Below, piece after piece: positions 48,069 through 58,100 of a DNA stretch of 64,000 bases (within the stretch, counting starts at the first letter, position 1; each line of letters starts with the position of its first letter). A program made the position numbers and the translations under genes. The notes beneath the pieces were generated by a model that was given only the letters and a program-made list of their open reading frames with translations, had not been told where the DNA came from and made no database searches. The stretch lies in contig NZ_CP038469.1 of NCBI RefSeq assembly GCF_004684345.1, forward strand, positions 2,604,001-2,668,000. The letters run 5' to 3'. This DNA comes from Citrobacter tructae. Lineage in GTDB: Bacteria; Pseudomonadota; Gammaproteobacteria; Enterobacterales; Enterobacteriaceae.

Positions 48069-48566
48069 TTATGCGGCTTTTTGCTCTTTCGACGGTAAGA
48101 AGCCTTCCAGCACGATCAACGCCGCACCGATACAGATCGCCGTATCGGCCAGGTTGAATGTCGCGAAATGCCAGTCACCGACGTAAAAGTCAATCATATC
48201 AACCACGAAGCCGTGCCACAGGCGGTCAAACAGGTTGCCCAATGCTCCGCCAATGATTAACGCATACGCGATGTTATTCAGCTTCTGCGTCGCCTTCGAG
48301 CGATACATCATCACCGCCAGAATGACGCAGATACCAATCGCGATACCAGCAAAGAACCATCGTTGCCAGCCACCGCTGTCAGCTAAGAAGCTAAACGCCG
48401 CGCCATAGTTACGCGCATAGTGCAGATTTAGCGACGGGAACAGCGACACCGTATCCCCCAGAGCAAAATTCTGGAGGATCAGGTACTTGCTGCCCAAATC
48501 GATAATCAGCACGACTACCACCAGCCACAGCCAGCGTAGTCCTGTTGAACAAAGAGGCTTACTCAT
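48069..48566 (-). CDS. lspA: Lipoprotein signal peptidase (signal peptidase II)
   Basis: Inner-membrane aspartic peptidase that removes signal peptides from prolipoproteins after lipidation; target of globomycin. It has 165 residues and four membrane segments. Conserved regions: DLGSKYLILQNF near 23, NYGAAFSFLAD near 53, and the catalytic aspartates in GGALGNLFDRLWHGFVVDMID and FNLADTAIC near 123-145. The start codon overlaps the ileS stop, so translation is coupled. Confidence 0.97.
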   Translation of the reverse strand: MSKPLCSTGLRWLWLVVVVLIIDLGSKYLILQNFALGDTVSLFPSLNLHYARNYGAAFSFLADSGGWQRWFFAGIAIGICVILAVMMYRSKATQKLNNIAYALIIGGALGNLFDRLWHGFVVDMIDFYVGDWHFATFNLADTAICIGAALIVLEGFLPSKEQKAA

Positions 48567-51382
48567 CAGGCAAACTTACGTTGTTCGCCATCACCGGCGA
48601 TGTTGCTGACACAGCGTCCACAGATTTCTGCGTGTTCCGCCACCTGGCCGACGTCGGTCGTGTAATGCCAGCAACGCGGGCATTTCTCGCCTTCGGCTTT
48701 GCTCAGGACGATTTTCAGCCCTTTGAGCAGTTCACTTTGCTGAGCATCAGCCGGTGCCGCGGCATAATCCGCAACCACTGCGCCAGAGGTCAGCAGGACA
48801 AAGCGCAATTCTTCGCCCAGTGCGGTCAGTTTGGCAGCCAGTTCAGGTTCAGCGTACAGGGTCACTGCCGCTTCCAGAGAACCGCCCACTTTCTTATCCG
48901 CACGCGCCTGCTCGATGACTTTGTTCACTTCGCCACGCACTTTCAGCAGCTCGTCCCAGAAGGCATCGTTCATCGCTTCGGTATCGGCCAGACCAAACAG
49001 ACCCTGGTACCACTCACCGGTGAAGACATACTTCTCGCGATCGCCCGGCAGGTAACCCCAGATTTCATCTGCGGTGAAGGACATGATCGGCGCCATCCAA
49101 CGCACCAGCGCTTCGGCGATATGGAACAGCGCAGTCTGGCAGCTACGACGCGCTACGCTATCCGCTTTCGCGGTGTACTGACGGTCTTTGATGATATCGA
49201 GGTAGAACGAACCCATTTCGACGGAGCAGAAGCGCATCAGGCGCTGTACGACTTCGTGGAAGTCATAGGCTTCGTATGCTTTGAGGATCTCTTCCTGCGC
49301 CGCTTGTGCACAGCCAACGGCCCAGCGATCCAAAACCACCATCTCTTCCGGTTTCACCATGTCTTTTACCGGATCAAACCCATTCAGGTTTGCCAGCAGG
49401 AAGCGCGCGGTGTTACGGATACGACGATAGCTGTCAGCAGCGCGTTTCAGGATTTCGTCAGAAACTGCCATTTCACCGGTGTAATCGGTAGAAGCGACCC
49501 ACAGACGCAGAATATCCGCGCCCAGTTTGTTCATCACATCCTGTGGGCTAACGGTGTTACCGATGGACTTGGACATCTTGCGACCCTGACCATCGACGGT
49601 GAAGCCGTGGGTCAGTACCTGACGGTATGGCGCTTTGCCCTTCATCGCGGTGGAGATCATCAGAGATGACATGAACCAGCCACGGTGTTGGTCAGAACCT
49701 TCCAGATACATATCTGCGGCATGGCCCGAAAACTCAGGACGCACGTCGACGACGGATGAGTGGGTTGAACCGGAGTCGAACCACACGTCCAGCGTATCCG
49801 GTACTTTGACGTACTGGTCGGCTTCGTCGCCAAGGATATCTTTTGGATCGAGATCCCACCATGCCTGGATACCGTCAACTTCAACACGTTTAGCCACTTC
49901 TTCCATCAGTTCGATAGCGCGTGGATGTAGCTCTTCAGTGTCTTTGTGGACAAACAGAGACATCGGCACGCCCCACGTACGCTGACGGGAGATACACCAG
50001 TCAGGACGGTTGGCAACCATGGATTCAATACGCGCCTGACCCCAGTCCGGGATCCACTGCACGCCTTTGATCTCTTTCAGCGACTGCGCACGCAGGCCTT
50101 TCTGATCCATGCTGACAAACCACTGCGGGGTCGCACGGAAGATAATCGGCGACTTGTGACGCCAGCAGCACGGATAGCTGTGCTGCATCTTCTCAACGTG
50201 AAGCAGCGCACCTTTTTCGGTTAGCAACGCCACAACTACATCGTTAGCTTTGAAGACGTTAACGCCATCCAGCGTCGGATAAGTGCCCGGCAGATATGCA
50301 CCGTCCGGCCCAACGGGGTTAGCGACTTCCAGACCGTATTTCTGACCAATCACATAGTCATCCGGACCATGGCCTGGCGCAGTATGTACCGCACCAGTAC
50401 CCGCATCCAGCGTCACGTGATCGCCAAGGATCGCCGGAACATCGAAGCCCATAAACGGATGGGTAAAGCGCAGCAGCTCCAGCTCCGCACCTTTTACCGT
50501 GCCGAGGATGGTGTACTCCGCCGCACCAATACGCTGCATCACGCTTTCAACCAGATCTTTCGCCAGAATCAACGCCTGACCGTCAATCTGTACCAGCGCA
50601 TAATCAAAATCAGGTGCCAGAGAGATAGCGCGGTTCGCCGGTAACGTCCACGGGGTGGTGGTCCAGATAACCAGAGAGATCGGGCCATTAACGTCAGAAA
50701 CGCCAAATTTCGCTTTCACCGCATCCTGATCGGCGGCGTGGAACGCAACGTCGATGGACGGGGAGGTTTTGTCGTAATACTCAACTTCCGCTTCCGCCAG
50801 CGCGGAACGGCAGTCTACGCACCAGTGCACCGGCTTCGCGCCTTTATGCAGGTGGCCGTTGCCGATGATTTTACCCAGCGCACGGATGATGTTGGCTTCC
50901 GTTTTGAAGTCCATGGTCAGGTACGGCTTCTGCCAGTCACCCAGTACACCCAGACGGATAAAATCTTTACGCTGGCCGTCAACCTGCGTTGCGGCGTATT
51001 CACGGCACTTAGCGCGGAACTCAGCGGCGGTGAACTTCTCGCCCGGCTTACCGAACTCCTGCTCTACTTTCAATTCGATAGGCAGACCGTGGCAGTCCCA
51101 GCCCGGAACGTAAGGCGAGTCATAACCCGTGAGCCCTTTGGACTTCACGATAATATCTTTCAGAATCTTGTTAACTGAGTGACCAATATGAATGCTGCCA
51201 TTCGCATAAGGAGGGCCATCATGCAGAATAAAGGTTTTTTTGCCTTTTTTAGCCGCACGAATGATGCCGTACAGGTCATCATCGGTCCAACGCGCCAGCA
51301 TTCCCGGTTCACGCTTGGCGAGATCGCCGCGCATCGGGAACCCTGTTTCCGGCAAATTCAGGGTTGATTTATAGTCACTCAT
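48566..51382 (-). CDS. ileS: Isoleucyl-tRNA synthetase
   Basis: Charges tRNA-Ile and edits mischarged valine. It is a 938-residue class I enzyme, as in E. coli. HIGH signature HIGHSVNKIL near 64, editing domain (about 180-400), KMSKS motif GRKMSKSIGN near 602, and a C-terminal zinc finger CPRCWHYTTDVG...ICGRCVSN near 901-924. The frame is open to 51442; the ATG at 51382 (MSDYKSTLNLPET) matches E. coli. It lies 37 bases after ribF and its stop overlaps lspA. Confidence 0.98.
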   Translation of the reverse strand: MSDYKSTLNLPETGFPMRGDLAKREPGMLARWTDDDLYGIIRAAKKGKKTFILHDGPPYANGSIHIGHSVNKILKDIIVKSKGLTGYDSPYVPGWDCHGLPIELKVEQEFGKPGEKFTAAEFRAKCREYAATQVDGQRKDFIRLGVLGDWQKPYLTMDFKTEANIIRALGKIIGNGHLHKGAKPVHWCVDCRSALAEAEVEYYDKTSPSIDVAFHAADQDAVKAKFGVSDVNGPISLVIWTTTPWTLPANRAISLAPDFDYALVQIDGQALILAKDLVESVMQRIGAAEYTILGTVKGAELELLRFTHPFMGFDVPAILGDHVTLDAGTGAVHTAPGHGPDDYVIGQKYGLEVANPVGPDGAYLPGTYPTLDGVNVFKANDVVVALLTEKGALLHVEKMQHSYPCCWRHKSPIIFRATPQWFVSMDQKGLRAQSLKEIKGVQWIPDWGQARIESMVANRPDWCISRQRTWGVPMSLFVHKDTEELHPRAIELMEEVAKRVEVDGIQAWWDLDPKDILGDEADQYVKVPDTLDVWFDSGSTHSSVVDVRPEFSGHAADMYLEGSDQHRGWFMSSLMISTAMKGKAPYRQVLTHGFTVDGQGRKMSKSIGNTVSPQDVMNKLGADILRLWVASTDYTGEMAVSDEILKRAADSYRRIRNTARFLLANLNGFDPVKDMVKPEEMVVLDRWAVGCAQAAQEEILKAYEAYDFHEVVQRLMRFCSVEMGSFYLDIIKDRQYTAKADSVARRSCQTALFHIAEALVRWMAPIMSFTADEIWGYLPGDREKYVFTGEWYQGLFGLADTEAMNDAFWDELLKVRGEVNKVIEQARADKKVGGSLEAAVTLYAEPELAAKLTALGEELRFVLLTSGAVVADYAAAPADAQQSELLKGLKIVLSKAEGEKCPRCWHYTTDVGQVAEHAEICGRCVSNIAGDGEQRKFA

Positions 51383-51419
51383 CAGATTCTCGGTTCCGTA
51401 TTTAAAACTCGTATAGGCG

Positions 51420-52358
51420 TTAAGCCGGTTTTGATAGCCCAAAAAATTCGCGGGCAGTTAACTCATCACGCGCAATCTGCGCTTTTAGTTCATCCAGCGA
51501 GGCAAATCGCTGTTCGTTGCGTATTTTTTTACGCAGCACTACATCTATATGGCGACCGTAGAGGTCCATTACAACATCCAGGAGATGCACTTCTAACTGC
51601 TGGCGTACGCCTGCCACCGTTGGGCGGGTACCGATATTCGCGACCCCGGGTAAAGGGGTTTCGCCCAATCCCATCACCTCAACCGCGTACACCCCTTTGA
51701 CCGGAGAAACCTGGCGACGAAGGGGGACATTTGCCGTCGGGAAACCGATGGTACGCCCTAGCTCGTCGCCGTGTACCACCCGTCCTGAAATGGTAAACGG
51801 ATGTCCCAGTAAGCTTTCGGCCAGCAGCAGATTATCTTCGGCCAACGCCTGGCGCACGGCGGTACTGCTAATGCGCACACCACCTTCACAGAAGGTTTGA
51901 GTGCTGGTTATATCAAAGCCATACTCAGCGCCCGCTTCCTGTAATAACAAGAAATCGCCCGCGCGGCTAGCACCAAAGCGGAAATCATCACCCACGGCGA
52001 GAAATTGTACACCGAGGCGCTTCACCAGCAGGTCGCTGATAAAATTCTGTGCCGTTAATGCGGCAAAACGTCGATCAAAACGCACGCACAGTACGTAATC
52101 AACGCCGCACTCCGCCAGATAACGCAGCTTTTCCCGCAAGCGAGTCAGTCGCGCAGGAGACTTTTCAGTCGCAAACAGTTCCAGCGGCTGCGGCTCGAAA
52201 ATCATCACCACTACCGGTAAATTTCGTTTGCGCCCTTCTTCCTGTAAGCCCTGCAGCAACGCACGATGACCACGATGTACGCCATCGAAATTACCAATAG
52301 TCAGCACACACCCATGCGGGGCCTGACTGAGATTATGTATGCCTCGTATCAGCTTCAT
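51420..52358 (-). CDS. ribF: Bifunctional riboflavin kinase/FAD synthetase
   Basis: Makes FMN from riboflavin, then FAD. 312 residues, one fewer than E. coli. The N-terminal adenylyltransferase domain has the nucleotidyl motif GNFDGVHRGHRALL near 22-35, and the C-terminal riboflavin kinase domain has the GRTIGFPTANV motif near 203-213. First gene of the ribF-ileS-lspA-fkpB-ispH cluster, divergent from rpsT. Confidence 0.97.
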   Translation of the reverse strand: MKLIRGIHNLSQAPHGCVLTIGNFDGVHRGHRALLQGLQEEGRKRNLPVVVMIFEPQPLELFATEKSPARLTRLREKLRYLAECGVDYVLCVRFDRRFAALTAQNFISDLLVKRLGVQFLAVGDDFRFGASRAGDFLLLQEAGAEYGFDITSTQTFCEGGVRISSTAVRQALAEDNLLLAESLLGHPFTISGRVVHGDELGRTIGFPTANVPLRRQVSPVKGVYAVEVMGLGETPLPGVANIGTRPTVAGVRQQLEVHLLDVVMDLYGRHIDVVLRKKIRNEQRFASLDELKAQIARDELTAREFFGLSKPA

Positions 52359-52610
52359 GTCTGGCTCAAAACAGTGAAAATCGTGAAAGTATACCCTGTA
52401 CCGCGGTCAAGGTTAACCGGCGATTGGTCCTGCGAAACAGAAAGAAGATTGTTTTCATTGTTATGAAACCAATTGATGCCCTTCACTGACCAGCCAATTC
52501 AACTTTTCTCGTGGAAAAGCTGTATTCACAACACGCAAGCTGGTAGAATCCTGCGCCATCACTACGCAACGAGTGCTGCAATTTAAACGGCGCTTATTTG
52601 CACAAATCCA

Positions 52611-52639
52611 TTGACAAAAGAAGGCTAAAAGGGCATATT
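52611..52639 (+). promoter_or_regulatory. rpsT promoter
   Basis: TTGACA (52611-52616), a 17-bp spacer and CATATT (52634-52639) make a strong sigma-70 promoter about 45 bp before the rpsT start, at the place of the proximal rpsT promoter in E. coli. The remaining 328-bp ribF-rpsT region shows no gene I can support; a counterpart of K-12 yaaY was not found. Confidence 0.8.
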
Positions 52640-52686
52640 CCTCGGCCTTTGAATTGTCCATATAGAACACATTTGGGAGTTGGACC

Positions 52687-52950
52687 TTGGCTAATATCAA
52701 ATCAGCTAAGAAGCGTGCCGTTCAGTCTGAAAAGGCCCGCAAGCACAACGCTAGCCGTCGCTCTATGATGCGTACTTTCATCAAGAAAGTATACGCAGCT
52801 ATTGAAGCTGGCGACAAAGCTACTGCACTGAAAGCATTTAATGAAATGCAACCAATCGTGGATCGTCAGGCTGCTAAAGGTCTGATCCACAAAAACAAAG
52901 CTGCACGTCATAAAGCAAACCTGACTGCACAGATCAACAAACTGGCTTAA
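52687..52950 (+). CDS. rpsT: 30S ribosomal protein S20
   Basis: Primary 16S rRNA-binding protein of the small subunit (87 residues), very basic, with the family N-terminus ANIKSAKKRAVQSEKARKHN. Translation starts at TTG 52687 (read as Met), as in E. coli rpsT, where the weak start codon takes part in autoregulation. A GGGAG ribosome site lies about 9 bases upstream. Followed at once by a shared terminator. Confidence 0.98.
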   Translation: MANIKSAKKRAVQSEKARKHNASRRSMMRTFIKKVYAAIEAGDKATALKAFNEMQPIVDRQAAKGLIHKNKAARHKANLTAQINKLA

Positions 52951-52974
52951 TCGCCTGCTTGTTGTCGCTTTGTG

Positions 52975-53001
52975 AAAAAACCCGCGCAAGCGGGTTTTTT
53001 T
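52975..53001. terminator. Bidirectional terminator between rpsT and nhaR
   Basis: CCCGC-GCAA-GCGGG (52981-52994) is flanked by six A upstream and seven T downstream, so it works in both directions for the convergent rpsT and nhaR. Confidence 0.92.
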
Positions 53002-53009
53002 ATGTCTGC

Positions 53010-53909
53010 TTACTTATTCAACGGCGCAAACAATGCCGAGTAGTTAGCATTGCAAATACGCTGCACCGCCGGATGCTGAATCATCCTCTCTGCAAAAATG
53101 GCATGATACTCCTCCATCACATTCTCCACGCGTCCAATCTCAATGATTGAGTCATCAGCATAGAAATTGTTCGAATAGAGCGTAGGGGCAACGAAAATAG
53201 CATTGTGCGTGGCGCCGAAGGCTTTCATCAATGCGGCATCGTCAAACTCCCCGAGGATCTCAACGTTCAGTCCCTGCGAGTTAATCCAGTTCAGTAGCTT
53301 CCGTCCAAGCATTGAGCGACGCCCAGGTATCAGTAAACGGCGCTCCTCAAGACAGGCCGGGAACGGCTTCTCAGGCAGCGGATTTGTACACCAGAAGCTC
53401 ACGCAACACTCGCCAATTTTCACCGAGAACAGCCCTTCCTGCTGCGTAGAGTCGATCGGGCAGTCGGATATAATCATATCAAGCTTGTGCTGGCTGAGCT
53501 GTTCCAGCAGCATCTCATGCGTTGATTCAAAGCAGCGCAGGTGAATTTGTTCATCTTTCACCACGGCAGCGTCGAGAACGCTGCTGACCAGCTGTTTAGA
53601 CAACGCATCCGCCACGCCCACATCGAACAGCAAGTTAGACTCTTTTCGGTAGTTCACGATATCCAGCATTTCCTGGCTTAAGGTGAACATTTTATCCGCA
53701 TAACGGAAAACTAATTCGCCTAACTCGCTGGGTTCCAGCCCTCGCCCCTTACGCTTAAACAACTTCCCCTGTAAGCGTTCCTCAAGCGCTTTGATCTGCC
53801 CGGTAATAGTTTGCGGCGTCAGATAAAGCGCTTCTGCGGCACCCACCACCGAACCTTCTTTATACACATGCCAGAAGTAATACAGGTGGTTGTAATTTAT
53901 ATGAGACAT
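53010..53909 (-). CDS. nhaR: LysR-type activator NhaR
   Basis: Sodium-responsive LysR-family activator of nhaA (also osmC and pga genes in E. coli); 299 residues. The N-terminal helix-turn-helix is EGSVVGAAEALYLTPQTITG near 17-36, followed by the dimerisation helix and the periplasmic-binding-like effector domain. It lies 38 bases after nhaA in the same direction, as in E. coli nhaAR. Confidence 0.96.
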   Translation of the reverse strand: MSHINYNHLYYFWHVYKEGSVVGAAEALYLTPQTITGQIKALEERLQGKLFKRKGRGLEPSELGELVFRYADKMFTLSQEMLDIVNYRKESNLLFDVGVADALSKQLVSSVLDAAVVKDEQIHLRCFESTHEMLLEQLSQHKLDMIISDCPIDSTQQEGLFSVKIGECCVSFWCTNPLPEKPFPACLEERRLLIPGRRSMLGRKLLNWINSQGLNVEILGEFDDAALMKAFGATHNAIFVAPTLYSNNFYADDSIIEIGRVENVMEEYHAIFAERMIQHPAVQRICNANYSALFAPLNK

Positions 53910-53947
53910 ACTCTCTCCCTGAAAATTGTCACCAAAGGGTTACCTGC

Positions 53948-55114
53948 TCAGACTGACGTATTCAACCGGGTACGCAGCCAGCTATAACCGATAACCGCCG
54001 ACAGCAGAGAACCAATCAGGATCCCCAGTTTTGCCCAGTTAATCAGCTCCGGATCAACGTTACCAAACGCCAGGCTGGCGATGAAAATCGACATTGTAAA
54101 ACCAATACCGCACAGAATACCCACCGCCATGATTTGCTGGAAATTCGTGCCTTCAGGCAGCTGCGCCACCTTGAGACGTAATGCCAGCCAGCAGAACAGG
54201 CTGATCCCCAGCGGCTTACCGATAAGCAGGCCAGCAATAATCCCCAACGGCAGGATGGAGGTCAGCCCGTCCATCGTCACGCCCTGCAGTGGAACACCCG
54301 CATTAGCAAAAGCAAACAGCGGCAGGATCAGATAGGCCACCCACGGATGCAGGACATGCTCCAGACGTTTCGCCGGAGAACGGCCATGCTTTTCCTTCAG
54401 CGGGATGAAGAAACCGACAATTACACCCGCCAGCGTCGCATGCACGCCTGACTTCAACACTGCCGTCCACAACACGACACCAACCAGGATATAAATACCG
54501 GTACGTCTGACACCGCACAGATTCAACGCCGCCAGAATGAGAATAGCGAACGCGGCAACCCCTAACGAAAGCAGTGAAAGATCGCTGGTATAGAACAGTG
54601 CGATTATCACAATCGCGCCGAGATCGTCGATAATCGCCAGCGCCATCAGGAAGATTTTCAGTGCCAGCGGAACGCGACTGCCCAACAGTGCCAGTACGCC
54701 GAGCGCAAAAGCGATATCCGTTGCTGCCGGAATTGCCCATCCTTCACGGGTGATAGGGTCGGCATAGTTGAATGCCAGATACAACAACGCCGGGACAATC
54801 ATGCCGCCAATCGCGGCGATAATCGGAAACGCAGCCTGTCGCAGACTGGCCAGCGATCCCTGCATCAGCTCGCGCTTCACTTCCAGACCAATCAGCAGGA
54901 AAAACACCGCCATTAAGGCGTCGTTGATCCACAACAACATATTTTTATTGATCTCAAGCGCGCCAACCCGCAGTTGAACCGGGGTCTCCAGAAAGTCGTG
55001 GTACCATCCACTGGTTACACCGATATTGGCCATCAACATTGCTACTGCCGCAGCGATGATCAAAATAATGCCGCCCGAGGCATCGCTACTAAAAAAACGA
55101 TGTAGATGTTTCAC
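53948..55114 (-). CDS. nhaA: Na+/H+ antiporter NhaA
   Basis: Inner-membrane antiporter exchanging two protons for one sodium, main system for salt and alkaline tolerance. It has 388 residues and 12 membrane segments, as in E. coli. The ion-binding Asp163-Asp164 (IIDDLGA) and Asp133 (AATDIAFA) are at E. coli positions, and the pH-related His225 is present (KSGVHATL). Its 5' side faces the accessory helicase gene; the 85-bp gap must hold its promoter and NhaR sites. Confidence 0.98.
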   Translation of the reverse strand: MKHLHRFFSSDASGGIILIIAAAVAMLMANIGVTSGWYHDFLETPVQLRVGALEINKNMLLWINDALMAVFFLLIGLEVKRELMQGSLASLRQAAFPIIAAIGGMIVPALLYLAFNYADPITREGWAIPAATDIAFALGVLALLGSRVPLALKIFLMALAIIDDLGAIVIIALFYTSDLSLLSLGVAAFAILILAALNLCGVRRTGIYILVGVVLWTAVLKSGVHATLAGVIVGFFIPLKEKHGRSPAKRLEHVLHPWVAYLILPLFAFANAGVPLQGVTMDGLTSILPLGIIAGLLIGKPLGISLFCWLALRLKVAQLPEGTNFQQIMAVGILCGIGFTMSIFIASLAFGNVDPELINWAKLGILIGSLLSAVIGYSWLRTRLNTSV

Positions 55115-55199
55115 TTTTATTCTCTCTATTGGGTGAATACTTCGTAATTACTATCTTACTCCGCATAACTCATCGTTAATATTAGATTATTCATGATGA

Positions 55200-58100
55200 A
55201 TGAATCGGTTTTTCCGAGCTAAAAATCTCAACCGCAATCAAGATGATCTACCGGGGCTATTCTCGCCAGAGAGAATGATATCCTCCGCTGAGGTCTACAA
55301 AAATTCTTGGATCAGAGTATTCTCGTATTCATTGATATATTGGGATAATAATCAAAGAGCTAAGATGGACTCGACACCTCGCCCGCAAGAAATACTGAGA
55401 ACCTGGCAACGTATTGAATTTTTTCAACCTTATACGCTTGAAAGAAAAGAAAAAAGCCTGCTTATTCCGCTAAAAAAACTCATTACATTAGGTGATGCTT
55501 CACTTCCATGGCATTCAGAGAAATTACGCCAGCAATATGACATCCCACCTAAGGCATCATTCATTGTTCACGTGGGGCTATTCGAGAAAAGCATCGTCAG
55601 CAGCCTCAGTCAGGAGATTCTTGGACCAAATGAGGATAATGACGAAGAATGCGAACAGCGCCTGAATCAGGAAGGGACAACCTGTTTTGCTAAGATGCAG
55701 TTGAACGGAGAAGGGGTACCCGCGAGAGATAAACTGTCGGTAAGTTCGCTACCCTGGGCGTTGGGCCACCTAAAAAAACGTCAATTCCACAAACTCGACT
55801 CATCAGTCTTCGCAGCCGATTGTATGCATCTTGCCGATACCTTTAATGATTTCTGCGTTACGTTAGAGCCCGTTAGGGAAAAAGGCCCCGGTGTATTGCG
55901 CGCGAACGATATTCTCACGCTGCTCGACACTCATTTATCATCTTGGGCGGACTTTACACCTGAATGGCAATATGCAGTACAAATTGACTGGTTTAATGGC
56001 AATAGCGAGAACCAGGACACGGAACAAGAAGAAGCTAGCGAAACGGAAGACCCCATAAGCGACAATGAAAAGGCATTAGTACTCCCCATCTTAAATAGCT
56101 TCTTTTTTGAGGATATTGAAGATGCAATGTCATCACTGACAGACAATCAATGTCGAACTCTCAATACTTACCTCACTCACAGCGTTCACAGAAACCCGGA
56201 TTTATATTCTCAGGAAGGACTAACAGCTATTATCGATAAGCTGAATCCTACCAAAATGCCTCTGGGACGCTGGCCTTCAGAGCCAGAGCACGCGATGTCA
56301 TTAATGCAGCAGTTTGCAATTAATACGGCAGTAGAAGAGCTTGCTGAAGGTGGATTGCTATCAGTAAATGGACCTCCGGGAACGGGGAAAACGACGTTGC
56401 TGCGCGATTTAGTTGCGCATAATGTCGTTGAACGAGCGAGAGTGCTTGCGGGTTTCAGCAACGTGGAAGATACGCTTACCCATGAAGGCTTTATCGTCCC
56501 GGAACTGACCGGTTTCGAAATGATTGTGGCCTCGTCCAATAATGCAGCCGTAGAAAATATCTCTAACGAATTACCGCAAAAGAAATCGCTGGCCGAAGAA
56601 TTTCGTTCTCTTGACTATTTGTCGCCGACCGCAAATCAAGTTGCAGCAAAATCCCTGCCCAAATCTGCGCATAAAAGAGATAAAGACGGAAAAGGAACTG
56701 AGCGTAATTACCACCTCTTTCGTCCTCTTGAGACAGAAAAACAGTGTTGGGGATTAATTTCAGCAGCTCTTAGAAGAAAGGCAAATCGTACAAAATTCGC
56801 CCAAAGATTACTGTTTGATGAGCATTTTTTACGCGATACATCAGTCGAAATGTTCAGACCGGACAACGAAAACTTTCTCAGCCTTTGGCGCTGGAAGTCT
56901 TGCCACAATAAGCTCTCTTTCACCGCAGCAAAGCAGCATTTCATTCACTGCCTTAAAACAACAGAAGAACTACAAAAACAGTTAGCAGAATTTGCCGATC
57001 TGCTGGCAAAAAAAACCGACTATTCATCTGATGTTCTGTCTTCGGACATGGCAAAAGCAGCAGTGCTATGTGAAGAGCGGCTTAGCGCACTTAAGGAATT
57101 TGAAACTGGGCGGGACGTAATTGAAAAACAGGTTCAGCATGCCCGGCAACAGCAAAAAATAGAGGAAGCCAATGCTCCTGGCCTGCTGACTCGTTTGCTC
57201 AATCGTAAAAAGGTACAGACTTACCAGACGTCATTACGTAACACACAACAGCATCTTTTAACTCTTAGCGCATCATTGATACATCAAGCACAGCACGTTG
57301 CCGAACAGCGTAAACAACTGAATGAGGCAGACGCCCAAAAACGCCGCTTACAGCAAGAAATAGATAGGATTACCCTGCAGCGGGAGGAAATAGAACAAAA
57401 ATTGCGGATCCTGAAGGATAAGTTTTCAGGAATAGCTCTACCTGATAGCCATAAATCCATCGATAATGCAGGCTTACAGCGCACCGCATTCTGGCAAAAT
57501 ACCCAGATCAACCGCCAACGCTCGCTGTTATTTATGGCTGCGATGGATCTTCATCAAGCCTGGCTTTACGAGGCAATGGGGGGCATTGATCGCTTTAGAG
57601 AAATGTTCCTACTCCGCCTGAGGAACTTTTTAAATTCCCCTCATCTTGAGTCTACGCCACTACCTTGGTGGCAAACGCTATGCATGTTTGTCCCGGTACT
57701 CTCAACAACCTTTGCCTCAGTGGGACGTATGCTGCATGGAGTGAAAGGTGGCGAGCTTGGCTGGGTAATGATCGATGAAGCTGGCCAGGCATCACCTCAA
57801 CAGGCCGTCGGTGCTATCTGGCGCGCCAGACGCGTACTCGTCGTGGGCGATCCGTTACAGATTGAGCCCGTATTCACCACCTCTCCATCACTGGTTAGAC
57901 ACCTTTGTCAGGACCTCTTACACGAACATGCTGAAAAGTGGAATCCAGAAAAGCTCTCAGTCCAACAGGTTGCCGATCGCGTCAATCATTGGGGCTGCAA
58001 ATTAGAGATGATGAACAATAACATCTGGATTGGGATACCTTTATGGGTACATCGCCGTTGTATCGAACCCATGTTCAGTATTGCTAATAAACTGGCATAC

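Noticed and set aside
52359..52686. Counterpart of the small K-12 gene yaaY between ribF and rpsT
   Set aside because: No frame in this gap resembles YaaY as I remember it. The one minus-strand frame (52461-52700) crosses the rpsT promoter and start and looks non-coding.
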